A DNA stretch of 64,000 bases from Pseudomonas sp. NFACC02 (GCF_900110765.1 NZ_FOEO01000011.1:78434-142433); one strand, 5' to 3'; positions 36,638 to 48,320 are shown, numbered from the stretch's first letter. A program made the numbers and translations. Notes: generated by a model not told the origin, from the sequence alone.

Positions 36638-38338
36638 ATGAGCAAGCCCACTCAAGACGCTAATGCCAACACCAAGGCAGGCCCTGCAATTCCCACCAAC
36701 TTCCTGCGCCCGATCGTGCAGGCGGACCTGGATTCGGGCAAGCACACCAAGATCGTGACCCGTTTTCCGCCGGAGCCGAACGGCTACCTGCACATCGGTC
36801 ATGCCAAGTCGATCTGCGTCAACTTTGGTCTGGCTCAGGAGTTCGGCGGCGTCACGCACTTGCGTTTCGATGACACCAACCCGGCCAAGGAAGACCAGGA
36901 ATACATCGACGCGATCGAAAGCGACGTCAAGTGGCTGGGCTTTCAGTGGGCCGGGGAAGTGCGCTATGCCTCGCAGTATTTCGACCAGCTGCACGACTGG
37001 GCGGTCGAGCTGATCAAGGCAGGCAAGGCCTATGTCGACGACCTGACCCCGGAACAGGCCCGCGAATACCGCGGCACCCTGACCGAGCCTGGCAAGAACA
37101 GCCCCTTCCGTGATCGCAGCGTCGAGGAAAACCTGGACCTGTTCGCCCGCATGAAAGCCGGTGAGTTCGAAGACGGCGCCCGCGTGCTGCGCGCCAAGAT
37201 CGACATGGCCTCGCCAAACATGAACCTGCGCGACCCGATTCTGTACCGCATCCGTCACGCCCATCACCATCAGACCGGTGACAAGTGGTGCATCTACCCG
37301 ATCTACGATTTCACCCACGGTCAGTCGGACGCTATCGAAGGCATCACGCACTCGATCTGCACCCTGGAGTTCGAAAGCCATCGCCCGCTGTACGAGTGGT
37401 TCCTCGATAACCTCCCGGTGCCGTGCAAGCCGCGCCAGTACGAGTTCTCGCGCCTGAACCTGAACTACACCATCACCAGCAAGCGCAAGCTCAAGCAACT
37501 GGTCGATGAGAAGCACGTCAACGGCTGGGACGATCCGCGCATGTCGACCCTCTCGGGCTTCCGCCGTCGCGGCTACACCCCGGCGTCGATCCGTAACTTC
37601 TGCGAAATGATCGGCACCAACCGTTCCGACGGCGTGGTGGACTTCGGCATGCTCGAATTCAGCATCCGTCAGGACCTGGACCACAACGCCCCGCGCGCCA
37701 TGTGCGTGCTGCGTCCGTTGAAAGTCGTCATCACCAATTACCCGGAAGACAAGGTCGATCACCTCGAACTGCCACGTCATCCGCAGAAAGAAGAACTGGG
37801 CGTGCGCAAGCTGCCATTCTCCCGTGAAATCTACATCGATCGCGATGACTTCATGGAAGAACCGCCCAAGGGCTACAAGCGCCTGGAGCCCAACGGTGAA
37901 GTGCGTCTGCGTGGCAGTTACGTGATCCGCGCCGACGAAGCGATCAAGGACGCCGACGGCAACATCGTCGAGCTGCGTTGCTCCTATGATCCGGACACCC
38001 TGGGCAAGAACCCTGAGGGTCGCAAGGTCAAAGGCGTGATTCACTGGGTGCCAGCGGCTGAAAGCGTCGAGTGTGAAGTGCGTCTGTACGACCGTCTGTT
38101 CCGCTCCGCCAATCCTGAGAAAGCCGAAGATGGCGCCAGTTTCCTGGACAACATCAACCCCGACTCTCTCCAGGTGCTCACCGGTTGTCGTGCCGAGCCT
38201 TCGCTGGGCGACGCACAGCCGGAAGACCGTTTCCAGTTCGAGCGCGAAGGTTACTTCGTGGCTGACATCAAGGACTCCAGACCTGGTCATCCGGTATTCA
38301 ACCGTACCGTGACCCTGCGTGATTCCTGGGGTCAATAA
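36638..38338 (+). CDS. glnS: Glutaminyl-tRNA synthetase
   Basis: A 566-residue class I synthetase charging tRNA-Gln. HIGH motif in '[14 protein letters not shown]' (about residue 52). The KMSKS equivalent is '[11 protein letters not shown]' near 286. The C-terminal beta-barrel anticodon-binding domains follow ('[24 protein letters not shown]'). GGAT lies about 8 nt before ATG 36638; the open frame extends far upstream (36284) over ppiB and is not used. Between ppiB and glnS is a 6-bp inverted repeat CTGTCA...TGACAG (36549-36566) and a TATGAT (36574-36579), but no -35 at good spacing. Confidence 0.97.
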   Translation: MSKPTQDANANTKAGPAIPTNFLRPIVQADLDSGKHTKIVTRFPPEPNGYLHIGHAKSICVNFGLAQEFGGVTHLRFDDTNPAKEDQEYIDAIESDVKWLGFQWAGEVRYASQYFDQLHDWAVELIKAGKAYVDDLTPEQAREYRGTLTEPGKNSPFRDRSVEENLDLFARMKAGEFEDGARVLRAKIDMASPNMNLRDPILYRIRHAHHHQTGDKWCIYPIYDFTHGQSDAIEGITHSICTLEFESHRPLYEWFLDNLPVPCKPRQYEFSRLNLNYTITSKRKLKQLVDEKHVNGWDDPRMSTLSGFRRRGYTPASIRNFCEMIGTNRSDGVVDFGMLEFSIRQDLDHNAPRAMCVLRPLKVVITNYPEDKVDHLELPRHPQKEELGVRKLPFSREIYIDRDDFMEEPPKGYKRLEPNGEVRLRGSYVIRADEAIKDADGNIVELRCSYDPDTLGKNPEGRKVKGVIHWVPAAESVECEVRLYDRLFRSANPEKAEDGASFLDNINPDSLQVLTGCRAEPSLGDAQPEDRFQFEREGYFVADIKDSRPGHPVFNRTVTLRDSWGQ

Positions 38339-38347
38339 GGAATAGCC

Positions 38348-39730
38348 GTGCTTTCTATCTACAACACGCTCACCAAGAGCAAAGAAGTCTTCAAGCCGCT
38401 GGATGGCAACAAGGTGCGCATGTACGTCTGCGGGATGACCGTGTACGACTACTGCCACCTGGGCCACGGCCGCAGCATGGTCGCGTTCGACCTGGTCACG
38501 CGCTGGCTGCGTTTCAGCGGGTATGACCTGACTTACGTGCGCAATATCACCGACATCGACGACAAGATCATCAATCGTGCCCGTGAAAACGGCGAAGCGT
38601 TCGATGCACTGACGGCCCGCATGATCGATGCCATGCACGAGGACGAAGCGCGCCTGAACATCCTCAAGCCGGACATGGAGCCGCGTGCCACCGATTACAT
38701 CGGCGGCATGCACGACATGATCCAGAGCCTGATCGACAAGGGTTATGCCTATGCGCCGGGCAACGGCGACGTGTACTACCGCGTCGGCAAGTTCCTGGGT
38801 TACGGCAAGCTGTCGCGCAAGAAGATCGAAGACCTGCGCATCGGTGCGCGGATCGAAGTCGACGAAGCCAAAGACGATCCCCTGGACTTCGTGCTGTGGA
38901 AAGGCGTCAAGCCGGGCGAACCCAGCTGGGAATCGCCATGGGGGCCGGGCCGTCCGGGCTGGCACATTGAATGCTCGGTGATGTCCACCTGCTGCCTGGG
39001 CGAGACCTTCGACATTCATGGTGGCGGCAGCGATCTGGAATTTCCGCACCACGAAAACGAAATCGCCCAAAGCGAAGCGGCCACCGGCAAGACCTACGCC
39101 AACGCCTGGATGCATTGCGGCATGATCCGTATCAATGGCGAGAAGATGTCCAAGTCCTTGAATAACTTCTTCACCATTCGCGACGTGCTGGACAAATACC
39201 ATCCGGAAGTCGTGCGTTATCTGCTGGTGTCGAGCCACTACCGCAGCGCGATCAACTATTCCGAAGACAGCCTGAAGGAGTCGAAGGGCGCGCTGGAGCG
39301 GTTTTACCACGCCCTCAAAGGCCTGCCGGTCAGCGAACCCGTGGGCGGCGAAGCGTTCGTCGAGCGTTTTTCTGCGGCCATGAACGACGACTTTGGCACG
39401 CCGGAAGCCTGCGCAGTGCTGTTCGAGATGGTCCGCGAGATCAACCGTCTGCGCGACAGCGATGTCAACGCGGCAGCCGGTCTGGCGGCACGTCTGAAGC
39501 AGCTTGCCAGCGTGCTGGGTGTGTTGCAGCTCGAGGCCGACGACTTCCTGCGCGCAGGGGCTGAAGGTCGTGTCGATGCGGCAGAAGTGGAGGCGCTGAT
39601 TGCCGCGCGTCTGCAAGCCCGCGCCGACAAGAACTGGGCCGAATCCGACCGTATCCGCGACCAGCTCACCGCCATGGGTGTGGTGCTGGAAGACGGGAAG
39701 GGCGGGACGACGTGGCGTCTGGCGGATTGA
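38348..39730 (+). CDS. cysS: Cysteinyl-tRNA synthetase
   Basis: A 460-residue class I synthetase charging tRNA-Cys. It shows '[17 protein letters not shown]' with the zinc Cys and the HIGH variant HLGH, then 'WHIECSVMS', '[19 protein letters not shown]' (zinc ligands) and '[14 protein letters not shown]'. It follows glnS by 9 nt, so cotranscription is likely. Confidence 0.97.
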   Translation: MLSIYNTLTKSKEVFKPLDGNKVRMYVCGMTVYDYCHLGHGRSMVAFDLVTRWLRFSGYDLTYVRNITDIDDKIINRARENGEAFDALTARMIDAMHEDEARLNILKPDMEPRATDYIGGMHDMIQSLIDKGYAYAPGNGDVYYRVGKFLGYGKLSRKKIEDLRIGARIEVDEAKDDPLDFVLWKGVKPGEPSWESPWGPGRPGWHIECSVMSTCCLGETFDIHGGGSDLEFPHHENEIAQSEAATGKTYANAWMHCGMIRINGEKMSKSLNNFFTIRDVLDKYHPEVVRYLLVSSHYRSAINYSEDSLKESKGALERFYHALKGLPVSEPVGGEAFVERFSAAMNDDFGTPEACAVLFEMVREINRLRDSDVNAAAGLAARLKQLASVLGVLQLEADDFLRAGAEGRVDAAEVEALIAARLQARADKNWAESDRIRDQLTAMGVVLEDGKGGTTWRLAD

Positions 39731-39781
39731 CCTGATTCGTCATTGACCGTACTCACGCGCCGCGCGGATACGTTCGCGTTT

Positions 39782-39885
39782 GATCGTTCCCACGCTCCGC
39801 GTGGGAATGCATCCTCTGACGCTCCGCGTCACAGTCGACGCAGAGCGTCAGGGGCGGCGTTACCACGCGGAGCGTGGGAACGATC
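39782..39885. repeat. REP doublet, GATCGTTCCCACGC family
   Basis: gatcgttcccacgctccgcg at the left and cacgcggagcgtgggaacga at the right form near-perfect inverted arms. An inner CTGACGCTCCGCGTCA/GCAGAGCGTCAG pair adds a second stem. It marks the boundary between cysS and the ABC-transporter block. Confidence 0.85.
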
Positions 39886-39905
39886 ATGGACGCCGCTTCT
39901 CCCTA

Positions 39906-41759
39906 TCAGAACCCTTGTTCCCGAAGCCGCTTGTACAGCGTATTCCGGCTCACCCCCAGCCGCTTGGCCAGCTGCGAAATATTCCCGCCGGCTGCCTGCA
40001 ACAGCTCGTTCAGTTCCTCCGGCGTATCCAGCACGGCCCGGCGGTTGAACGGGATCTCCTGCTCGTTGTGCTCAGTGTCCATTTCCAGATCGGCAAAAAA
40101 ATCCTCCGGCAGGTGTTCGGTGGAAATCGGCTGATCGTCCGCCAGCGCCAGCGCGACCTGAATCACGTTGCTCAACTGCCGCAGGTTTCCTGGCCAGGGA
40201 TGACGTTCGAACAACGCCAGGACCGATGGCTCGAAGCCCGCCGTCTGTTGCGGTTCACGGTGCTGATCCCAGATCGCCTGGACCAGCGCGGCCTTGTCAG
40301 TCCGTTCCCTGAGCGGTGGCAATTCTAGGTTCAACCCGCTGATGCGGTAGTAAAGGTCCTGACGGAAGCGGCCGCTCTGCACCTGTTCGCGCAATGAACA
40401 GTGAGTGGCGGAGATGACGCGGATATCCACCGGGAACAATTCGCTGCTGCCCAACGGTTGAACGCAGCGTTCCTGCAACACCCTCAGCAGGCGTGCCTGA
40501 ACCGGCAGCGGCATGTCGCCGATCTCGTCCAGGAACAGCGTGCCTTTGTCCGCCTTGCGAATCAGCCCGATGCTGCCTTTGTGGTGGGCGCCGGTGAACG
40601 CGCCTTTCTCGTAGCCAAACAGTTCCGCCTCGACCAGCTCGGAGGGGATCGCCGCACAGTTCACCGCAATCAGCGGCTGATCTGCTCGCGAGCTTGCCTG
40701 ATGCAAGGTTTTGACGAACACCTCCTTGCCAGCCCCGGTCTCTCCGAGAATCAGCAACGGAACGTTTTTCTCCAGAAGACGCTGCGCCTGGCGGACTGCT
40801 TTTTCGACCTTCTCGTCCCCATGACCCAGCCCGCTCGAGGCCGATGCTAACGGGCCGGGTTCGGCTTTTTTCGGCGTCTGCACAGTCCTGAACTTCAACA
40901 CCGATGCCTTCGGTCGTTTGATCAGGCAATGAAAACGGTTATGCCCCGAGGCCTGAAGCGGGAAGGGTTGGCCTTCCTGCTGATCCAGCAGATGGGTAAT
41001 CGGTGCCTTGAACAGGTCTTCGATATTGGCCCGCAACAGGCTGACCCCCAGCAGGTTGTCGGCACGGCGGTTGGCGCAAAGGACGCGACCGCTTTCGTCG
41101 AACACCAGCAGGCCCGCCCACTGGCTGTCGAGGTTGTTGAGGCCGGTGTTGAACGTCAACTGGAAATGCGTGTGCTGGAACTGGTCGAGGATCAGCCGGT
41201 TTTCGATGGTCTGGCTCATCATTTTCACCATCCCGAGGGTGTGGGAGGGCGGCAGGAAGCTGTCGCTGGACACATCAAGCACCGCGATCATGCGCCGAGA
41301 CGCATCGAATATGGGCGCGGCCGAGCCGGTCATGAAGCGGTTGGCTTTGAGAAAGTGTTCATCGTGTTCAATGTGAACAGCCTGTTCACACGCCAGTGCC
41401 GTGCCGATGGCGTTGGTGCCGACACCCCGTTCCAGCCAGCTGGCGCCTGCGACGAAGCCCATTTGCTGGGCCGGCTCGACAAAGCGCTTGGTGCCCCATG
41501 AATTGAGCACCTGGCCTTGCTGGTCAGCCAGCAGAATCAGGCAATTGGAGTTACTAAGGATGTTTTCATAGAACGGCAGAACCTGCTGGTGGGTGGTCTG
41601 CACCAGCGACTGGTGCCGCTCCAGCAGTTGTGAAACCTGCTGTTCCGGCAGACGGCCAAAGGCAGGTCGGGACTGGTGATCGAGCCCGAACTCGCGGCAA
41701 CGGGCCCATGAGTCCTGAATGATGGTGTCGTGAGCAGTGGATACGCCTGGTGTGGCCAT
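39906..41759 (-). CDS. Sigma-54-dependent activator, AcoR-like
   Basis: A 617-residue enhancer-binding protein. The N-terminal half (about 1-310) holds a GAF-like sensory domain ('[26 protein letters not shown]') and a PAS-like stretch ('[21 protein letters not shown]'). The central AAA+ domain has Walker [10 protein letters not shown] (about 338), the sigma-54 contact loop GAFTGA (about 386) and Walker [12 protein letters not shown] (about 406). The C-terminal Fis-type helix-turn-helix is '[23 protein letters not shown]'. It is divergent from the ABC operon, which has a -24/-12 promoter and repeated TGTTCA boxes, so it very likely activates that operon in response to the transported compound or a metabolite. 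Confidence 0.93.
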   Translation of the reverse strand: MATPGVSTAHDTIIQDSWARCREFGLDHQSRPAFGRLPEQQVSQLLERHQSLVQTTHQQVLPFYENILSNSNCLILLADQQGQVLNSWGTKRFVEPAQQMGFVAGASWLERGVGTNAIGTALACEQAVHIEHDEHFLKANRFMTGSAAPIFDASRRMIAVLDVSSDSFLPPSHTLGMVKMMSQTIENRLILDQFQHTHFQLTFNTGLNNLDSQWAGLLVFDESGRVLCANRRADNLLGVSLLRANIEDLFKAPITHLLDQQEGQPFPLQASGHNRFHCLIKRPKASVLKFRTVQTPKKAEPGPLASASSGLGHGDEKVEKAVRQAQRLLEKNVPLLILGETGAGKEVFVKTLHQASSRADQPLIAVNCAAIPSELVEAELFGYEKGAFTGAHHKGSIGLIRKADKGTLFLDEIGDMPLPVQARLLRVLQERCVQPLGSSELFPVDIRVISATHCSLREQVQSGRFRQDLYYRISGLNLELPPLRERTDKAALVQAIWDQHREPQQTAGFEPSVLALFERHPWPGNLRQLSNVIQVALALADDQPISTEHLPEDFFADLEMDTEHNEQEIPFNRRAVLDTPEELNELLQAAGGNISQLAKRLGVSRNTLYKRLREQGF

Positions 41760-41843
41760 GAAAATGGCTCCGTCCGAGTTCTTTTATTGTTTTTGGGATA
41801 CGGCTTTGGCAGAGCGTCCGTGCTCGAAACGTTCACCCATTGT

Positions 41844-41914
41844 TGTTCAGGATTGTTCAAAGTCAATGTTCATTTTGTTCAGGTGTTCAGTCTTTTTCTG
41901 TTCATTTATGTTCA
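41844..41914. promoter_or_regulatory. Array of seven TGTTCA boxes (candidate enhancer)
   Basis: TGTTCA at 41844, 41854, 41867, 41876, 41884, 41899 and 41909, all in the same orientation, in an AT-richer region 85-160 bp upstream of the -24/-12 promoter. An additional CGTTCA is at 41830. The position and repetition fit upstream activator sites for the divergent sigma-54 activator, although such sites are more often inverted repeats. Confidence 0.6.
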
Positions 41915-41999
41915 GCAACGAATGTGGTGATGCTTCGTTTTAAGCGCTGAAGGCTCTATTTCGGGCTTTTGGTACGGATGCGCGATTACGAACGCTGAT

Positions 42000-42015
42000 T
42001 GGCACGATTGTCGCT
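42000..42015 (+). promoter_or_regulatory. Sigma-54 (-24/-12) promoter of the ABC operon
   Basis: TGGCACGATTGTCGCT against the consensus TGGCACG-N4-TTGCW. The GG at 42001-42002 and GC at 42013-42014 have the exact 12-bp register. The predicted start is near 42026, about 76 nt before the first gene. Confidence 0.75.
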
Positions 42016-42101
42016 ATCCAACAATGGGTCGACGAATGTCATGACCCTGAACACGCTCCACCTGAGCAACACCCTAATAAGAACAGATAAAAGGGCACGC
42101 C

Positions 42102-43196
42102 ATGTCTCTCACGCTTGAGCACGTCAGCCGCGCCGTCGACGGTCAGATCTGGATCGACGATGCTTCGCTGAGCTTCGAACCCGGCTCATTCAACGTATTG
42201 CTGGGGCGCACCTTATCAGGCAAAACCAGCCTGATGCGCTTGATGGCCGGTCTGGACAAGCCAGACAGCGGCCGAGTACTGATGAATGGCAAAGATGTCA
42301 CCCAGGTTGCGGTGCGCCGTCGCAACGTCTCAATGGTTTACCAACAGTTCATCAACTACCCGAGCATGACCGTTTTCGACAACATTGCCTCGCCCTTGCG
42401 TCAGGCGAAGATGTCGAAGGACGAAATCGAAAGTCGCGTGCGGGAAACCGCCAAGATGCTGCGGATCGAAAAATTCCTCACCCGTTACCCGCTCGAACTT
42501 TCCGGCGGCCAGCAACAGCGTACGGCCATGGCGCGTGCGCTGGTCAAGGATGCCGAGCTGATTCTGTTCGACGAGCCATTGGTCAACCTTGACTACAAGC
42601 TGCGTGAAGAGCTGCGTCAGGAAATGCGTCAGTTGTTCGAGACCCGCAACACCATCGCGGTGTACGCGACCACCGAGCCCAACGAGGCATTGGCGCTGGG
42701 CGGGACGACGACGATCCTGCACGAAGGCCGGTTGATCCAGAGCGGCAAGACGCCCGAGGTCTACCACCAGCCGAAAACCGTATTGGCCGCCGAGCTGTTC
42801 TCAGAGCCGCCGATCAACCTCATGCCGGGCCGCATCGATGGCAATGAAGTGAGCTTCGCCAACTTCGTGCACTTTCCGCTCAATGTCGATCTGCGCAAGA
42901 TCGGCGACGGCGATTACCGCTTCGGCGTGCGCCCCAGCCACCTGAGCCTGGTGCCGTCCAACGATGACGACCTCGAACTGGCGGTGACCGTGGAACTCGC
43001 GGAAATCAGCGGTTCGGAAACCTTCCTGCACGTGCGCAATGAGCACTTTTCGCTGGTGCTGCACCTGCCGGGTGTTCACGAGTACGACGTCGATACGCCG
43101 ATCCGCGTGTACATCCCGACTCATAAACTGTTCGTATTCGATCAGCAGGGCGGCCTTATCCAGGCGCCGGGCCTGCGCATGGCGAGGGTTGCCTGA
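42102..43196 (+). CDS. glpS: ABC importer ATPase 1 (GlpS-like), switch histidine missing
   Basis: A 364-residue ATP-binding subunit of the CUT1-type carbohydrate importer class, with a C-terminal OB-fold regulatory domain (about 240-355). Walker A is GRTLSGKT (35-42), signature LSGGQQQR (about 134), Walker B LILFDEP. The H-loop, normally VYVTHD, reads VYATTEP, so the catalytic switch histidine is absent. By gene order it matches the first ATPase of the rhizobial glycerol importer. Its stop and the next start share one base. Confidence 0.85.
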   Translation: MSLTLEHVSRAVDGQIWIDDASLSFEPGSFNVLLGRTLSGKTSLMRLMAGLDKPDSGRVLMNGKDVTQVAVRRRNVSMVYQQFINYPSMTVFDNIASPLRQAKMSKDEIESRVRETAKMLRIEKFLTRYPLELSGGQQQRTAMARALVKDAELILFDEPLVNLDYKLREELRQEMRQLFETRNTIAVYATTEPNEALALGGTTTILHEGRLIQSGKTPEVYHQPKTVLAAELFSEPPINLMPGRIDGNEVSFANFVHFPLNVDLRKIGDGDYRFGVRPSHLSLVPSNDDDLELAVTVELAEISGSETFLHVRNEHFSLVLHLPGVHEYDVDTPIRVYIPTHKLFVFDQQGGLIQAPGLRMARVA

Positions 43197-44318
43197 TGGC
43201 CGAGATCCGCTTGCAACAACTCGCACACAGTTACAGCGCCACGCCGAGCGGCCCTGAAGACTATGCCATTCGCGAGATGACTCACATCTGGGAGCAGGGC
43301 GGCGCTTACGCCTTGCTGGGGCCGTCCGGTTGCGGCAAATCGACATTGCTCAACATCATTTCCGGCCTGCTGAGCCCGTCGGAAGGCCAGGTGATGTTCG
43401 ATGCCACGGTGGTGAACGACCTGTCGCCCGAGCAGCGCAACATCGCTCAGGTTTTCCAGTTCCCCGTGGTCTACGACACCATGACGGTGTACGACAACCT
43501 CGCGTTCCCGTTGCGCAATCAGGGCATGGCGGAAGCGAAGATTCAGACCAAGGTGCAGGAAATCGCCGATGTTCTGGACCTGCAACCGCTGCTGAAGAAA
43601 AAGGCCAAGGGCCTGACCGCTGACGAAAAGCAGAAAGTCTCGATGGGGCGCGGTCTGGTGCGTGACGACGTCTCGGCGATTCTGTTCGACGAACCGCTGA
43701 CCGTGATCGACCCGCACTTGAAATGGAAACTGCGGCGCAAACTCAAGCAGATCCACGAGCAGTTCAACATCACCATGGTCTACGTCACTCACGATCAACT
43801 GGAGGCGTCGACCTTCGCCGACAAGATTGCGGTGATGTACGGCGGCCAGATCGTGCAGTTCGGCACACCGCGCGAGCTGTTCGAAAAGCCGCATCACACC
43901 TTTGTCGGTTACTTCATCGGCAGCCCCGGCATGAACCTGATCGAGGTCACGCCGGAACCGGGCGGCGTAGGGTTCGGCGGTATTCATCTGCCATTGGCGG
44001 AGGCCTTGCAACAGCGTCTGGCGGCCACCCGCTGGAGCACGCTCAAGGTCGGGATCCGTCCCGAGTTCGTGCACGTATGGGACGGTCCGTTCGATGACGC
44101 GATGTGCGCCGACGTGACCTACGTCGAAGACCTGGGGACCTACAAGATCCTCACCCTGAACCTGGCCGGACAGTCATTGAAAGTCCGGCTGCCGGAGGAC
44201 AAGCCCGTGCCGCAAGGTCAGGCCTGGATCAGTTTCCCCGCGCAGTGGTTGATGCTGTACGCCGACGAATTTCTGCTGGAAGCCGACGCGAATCAAGCGC
44301 CGGTCAGCGAGGTGCCCC

Positions 44319-44326
<8 letters not shown>
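43196..44326 (+). CDS. glpT: ABC importer ATPase 2 (GlpT-like), degenerate signature motif
   Basis: A 376-residue second ATP-binding subunit. Walker A is GPSGCGKST (42-50), Walker B AILFDEP, and the H-loop is intact (VYVTHDQLEA, about 198). The ABC signature expected as LSGGQ reads LTADEKQ (about 139-145), and the D-loop is LTVID. It complements the defect of ATPase 1. This name follows the rhizobial operon and is unrelated to E. coli glycerol-3-phosphate permease GlpT. The end overlaps the next gene by 8 nt. Confidence 0.85.
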
Positions 44327-45185
<859 letters not shown>

Positions 45186-45195
45186 GGAGCGGCTC

Positions 45196-46014
45196 ATGAA
45201 CAAGCGCGAAACGCTGCCGTGGAAAAAGGTTGTGCCGTTGTGGATCTACCTGCTGTTCCTGTTGGTGCCGATCTACTGGCTGGTCAACATGTCGTTCAAG
45301 ACCAACACCGAGATACTCGGCGGTCTGACCCTGTATCCGCAGGATTTCACCTGGGCGAACTACAAGGTGATTTTCACTGACGAAAGCTGGTACAGCGGTT
45401 ACATCAACTCGCTGTACTACGTTTGCCTGAATACCGTGATATCGCTGAGCGTGGCATTGCCAGCGGCCTACGCGTTTTCACGCTATCGTTTTCTCGGTGA
45501 CAAGCACCTGTTCTTCTGGTTATTGACCAACCGCATGGCGCCACCGGCCGTATTTTTGCTGCCGTTCTTCCAGCTCTATTCGTCCATCGGTCTGTTCGAC
45601 ACCCATATTGCCGTCGCGTTGGCGCACTGCCTGTTCAACGTGCCGCTGGCGGTGTGGATTCTTGAGGGGTTCATGTCCGGTGTACCGAAGGAGATCGACG
45701 AAACGGCCTACATCGACGGTTACAGCTTTCCCAAGTTCTTCGGGAAGATTTTCATCCCGTTGATTGGTTCGGGCATCGGCGTGACCGCGTTCTTCTGCTT
45801 CATGTTTTCCTGGGTCGAGCTGTTGCTGGCGCGCACCCTGACATCGGTCAACGCCAAGCCCATCGCCGCCGTCATGACGCGCACGGTGTCAGCTTCGGGG
45901 ATCGACTGGGGCGTGCTCGCGGCAGCTGGAGTGTTGACCATTCTGCCGGGCATGCTGGTGATCTGGTTCGTTCGTAATCACGTGGTCAAGGGTTTTGCCC
46001 TTGGCCGTGTCTGA
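45196..46014 (+). CDS. glpQ: ABC importer permease 2 (GlpQ-like)
   Basis: A 272-residue MalG-like permease with six membrane segments and the EAA loop 'SGVPKEIDETAYIDGYSFPKFFGKIFIPL'. A strong ribosome site (GAGGAG) lies 8 nt before the ATG, and the gap to the previous gene is 10 nt. Here glpQ denotes the rhizobial permease, not the glycerophosphodiesterase of E. coli. Confidence 0.88.
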   Translation: MNKRETLPWKKVVPLWIYLLFLLVPIYWLVNMSFKTNTEILGGLTLYPQDFTWANYKVIFTDESWYSGYINSLYYVCLNTVISLSVALPAAYAFSRYRFLGDKHLFFWLLTNRMAPPAVFLLPFFQLYSSIGLFDTHIAVALAHCLFNVPLAVWILEGFMSGVPKEIDETAYIDGYSFPKFFGKIFIPLIGSGIGVTAFFCFMFSWVELLLARTLTSVNAKPIAAVMTRTVSASGIDWGVLAAAGVLTILPGMLVIWFVRNHVVKGFALGRV

Positions 46015-46025
46015 GGAGTCGAAAA

Positions 46026-46298
46026 ATGGAGTGGATGTCCTGGACACTGCCGACCGCCATTTTCTTTGCGTCCATCGCCGCCATTCTGGTTGCGATGACC
46101 GTCTGGGAATTGCGCTCGGCGAGCATCGAACGTCGCGGCTTCCTGCCGATTGCCACGACCCGTGGCGACCGGTTGTTCATCGGTCTTCTCGGCAGCGCCT
46201 ACCTGCATCTGCTGGTGATTGGTGCAACCGACTGGAGCGTTTGGGTCGCCTCAGGGCTGTCTCTGGTCTGGTTGTTGGTGGTCATGCGGTGGGGTTGA
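46026..46298 (+). CDS. glpU: DUF2160 small membrane protein (GlpU-like)
   Basis: A 90-residue protein with three hydrophobic segments (about 7-25, 48-65, 70-86) and a cationic loop. Small DUF2160 proteins occur only in this type of ABC operon as far as I recall, between permease 2 and the binding protein, and that position is kept here. Its role is unknown; it may assist assembly or modulate transport. GAGGAG lies 8-10 nt before the ATG. Confidence 0.8.
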   Translation: MEWMSWTLPTAIFFASIAAILVAMTVWELRSASIERRGFLPIATTRGDRLFIGLLGSAYLHLLVIGATDWSVWVASGLSLVWLLVVMRWG

Positions 46299-46319
46299 AG
46301 GTCTGAAACGCGTTCTGGT

Positions 46320-46405
46320 GTAGGAGCGCGCTTGCCCGCGATTGCGGTCTGTCTGCGAACGATGCGTCAACCGACACGCCCTATTGCGGGCAAGTGCGCT
46401 CCTAC
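46320..46405. repeat. REP doublet inside the ABC operon
   Basis: gtaggagcgcgcttgcccgc at 46320 and its inverse (attgcgggcaagtgcgctcctac) ending 46405. It lies in the untranslated gap between the DUF2160 gene and the binding-protein gene, where it may set the mRNA level of the two segments. Confidence 0.85.
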
Positions 46406-46454
46406 AAAGCAAAGGCAAAGCAGGAATACATAAGAATCAACACTGGAGGTGTCT

Positions 46455-48260
46455 ATGTTCAATAAGAAAAACAAGCTGCGACATAGTGTGACGGTAGCAA
46501 CGATGGCGATGCTCAGCGGATTGAGCGTTTCGGCTTGGGCCGATCAGTACGAAGATGCGGCCAAGAAGTGGGCGGCCAGCGAGTTCAAGCCGACGACCCT
46601 GTCCGACGCTGACCAGCTCAAGGAACTGGAGTGGTTCATCAAGGCTGCCGAACCGTTTCGCGGCATGGACATCAAGGTGGTTTCCGAAACCTTGACCACC
46701 CATGAATATGAATCGAAAACCCTGGCCAAAGCCTTCACCGAAATCACCGGCATCAAAGTGACCCACGACCTGTTGCAGGAAGGTGATGTCATCGAGAAGC
46801 TGCAGACCGCCATGCAGTCCGACAAAAGTATCTATGACGGTTGGGTCAACGACTCCGACTTGATCGGTACCCATTTCCGTTATGGCAAGGCGCTGTCTCT
46901 GACCGACCTGATGGCAAGCCCGGAAGGCGCCAAAGTCACCTCGCCGACGCTGGACATCAAGGACTTCATCGGCACCTCGTTCACCACCTCGCCTGAAGTC
47001 AAAGATGCCTCGGGCAAGGTCATCACCCCGGCCAAGCTGTATCAACTGCCTGACCAACAGTTCGCCAACCTCTACTGGTTCCGCGCGGACTGGTTCGAGC
47101 GTCCTGACCTGAAAGAAAAATTCAAAGCCAAATACGGGTATGAGCTGGGCGTTCCGGTGAACTGGTCGGCGTACGAAGACATTGCCAAGTTCTTCAGCGA
47201 AGACGTCAAGGAAATCGATGGCAAGAAAGTCTACGGCCACATGGACTACGGCAAGAAAGACCCGTCGCTGGGCTGGCGCTTCACCGACGCGTGGTTCTCC
47301 ATGGCGGGCAGCGGCGACAAAGGCCTGCCGAACGGCCTGCCGGTGGACGAGTGGGGCATCCGTGTCGAGAACTGCCATCCGGTCGGTTCGAGCATCACCC
47401 GTGGCGGCGACACCAACGGCCCGGCCGCTGTGTATGCCACGCAGAAGTACATCGACTGGCTGAAGGCCTACGCGCCGCCGGAAGCGGCCGGCATGACCTT
47501 CTCCGAATCGGGTCCGGTGCCGTCTCAAGGCAACGTCGCTCAGCAGATTTTCTGGTACACCGCGTTCACCGCCGACATGACCAAGCCAGGTCTGCCGGTG
47601 ATGAATGCCGACGGCACGCCGAAATGGCGCATGGCGCCTTCGCCTAAAGGCCCGTACTGGAAAGAAGGCATGAAACTGGGTTACCAGGACGTGGGGTCGT
47701 GGACCTTCCTCAAGTCTTCCGACGAGAAGAAGCGTCTGGCGGCCTGGCTTTACGCGCAGTTCGTGACCTCCAAATCGGTGTCGCTGAAGAAAACCATCGT
47801 CGGCCTGACGCCTATTCGTGAGTCGGACATCAACTCCAAGGAGATGACCGCGCTGGCGCCGAAACTGGGTGGTCTGGTCGAGTTCTACCGCAGTCCGGCC
47901 CGCGTGCAGTGGTCGCCGACCGGCACCAACGTTCCGGATTATCCGAAACTGGCACAGCTGTGGTGGAGTCACGTGGCTGAAGCGGTCACCGGCGAGAAAA
48001 CCGCGCAGGCGGCGCTCGACGGTCTGGCCAAGGACCAGGATGCGATCATGACCCGCATCGAGCGCTCCAAGGTTCAGGAGGCCAGCGGTTGTGCGCCGAA
48101 GATGAACCCGGAAACCTCGGCTGAAGAGTGGTACACCAAGGCCGAGAAGAGCAACGGTGCCTTCCTCGCGCCACAACGCAAGCTGGCTAACGAGAAACCG
48201 AAGGGCGAAACCATCGCGTACTCCGATCTCCTGAAAAGCTGGGAAGCAGCGAAGAAGTAA
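46455..48260 (+). CDS. glpV: ABC importer substrate-binding protein (GlpV-like)
   Basis: A 601-residue periplasmic protein with a Sec signal peptide (about 1-31, cleavage after SVSAWA). It is far longer than usual CUT1 binding proteins of about 400-440 residues; extra length is typical of the glycerol-importer type. The mature part begins DQYEDAAKKWAASEF and has a family-1 solute-binding fold. GGAGG 5 nt before ATG 46455 decides the start; the GTG at 46449 overlaps that site. Substrate is glycerol or a related polyol by analogy only. Confidence 0.85.
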   Translation: MFNKKNKLRHSVTVATMAMLSGLSVSAWADQYEDAAKKWAASEFKPTTLSDADQLKELEWFIKAAEPFRGMDIKVVSETLTTHEYESKTLAKAFTEITGIKVTHDLLQEGDVIEKLQTAMQSDKSIYDGWVNDSDLIGTHFRYGKALSLTDLMASPEGAKVTSPTLDIKDFIGTSFTTSPEVKDASGKVITPAKLYQLPDQQFANLYWFRADWFERPDLKEKFKAKYGYELGVPVNWSAYEDIAKFFSEDVKEIDGKKVYGHMDYGKKDPSLGWRFTDAWFSMAGSGDKGLPNGLPVDEWGIRVENCHPVGSSITRGGDTNGPAAVYATQKYIDWLKAYAPPEAAGMTFSESGPVPSQGNVAQQIFWYTAFTADMTKPGLPVMNADGTPKWRMAPSPKGPYWKEGMKLGYQDVGSWTFLKSSDEKKRLAAWLYAQFVTSKSVSLKKTIVGLTPIRESDINSKEMTALAPKLGGLVEFYRSPARVQWSPTGTNVPDYPKLAQLWWSHVAEAVTGEKTAQAALDGLAKDQDAIMTRIERSKVQEASGCAPKMNPETSAEEWYTKAEKSNGAFLAPQRKLANEKPKGETIAYSDLLKSWEAAKK

Positions 48261-48275
48261 GCAGTAGGGAAACAA

Positions 48276-48301
48276 AAAACGGCACCTTCGGGTGCCGTTT
48301 T
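48276..48301. terminator. Bidirectional terminator between the binding-protein gene and folD
   Basis: AAAACGGCACC-TTCG-GGTGCCGTTTT: T run on one strand, A run (T on the other strand) at the opposite side, between convergent genes. Confidence 0.9.
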
Positions 48302-48320
48302 CGTTTGCGCCGTTTGCCGA

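Noticed and set aside
36539..39616. 1,025-codon open frame on the - strand across glnS and cysS
   Set aside because: Antisense to two certain synthetase genes and spans their junction, so it is a shadow.
41358..41395. Further TGTTCA/TGAACA motifs upstream of the enhancer array
   Set aside because: They fall inside the activator coding region (GAF-like part) and follow from its codons, so a regulatory role is unsupported.
46437..48275. 612-codon open frame on the - strand over the binding-protein gene
   Set aside because: Almost exactly antisense to a gene with signal peptide, ribosome site and operon context.
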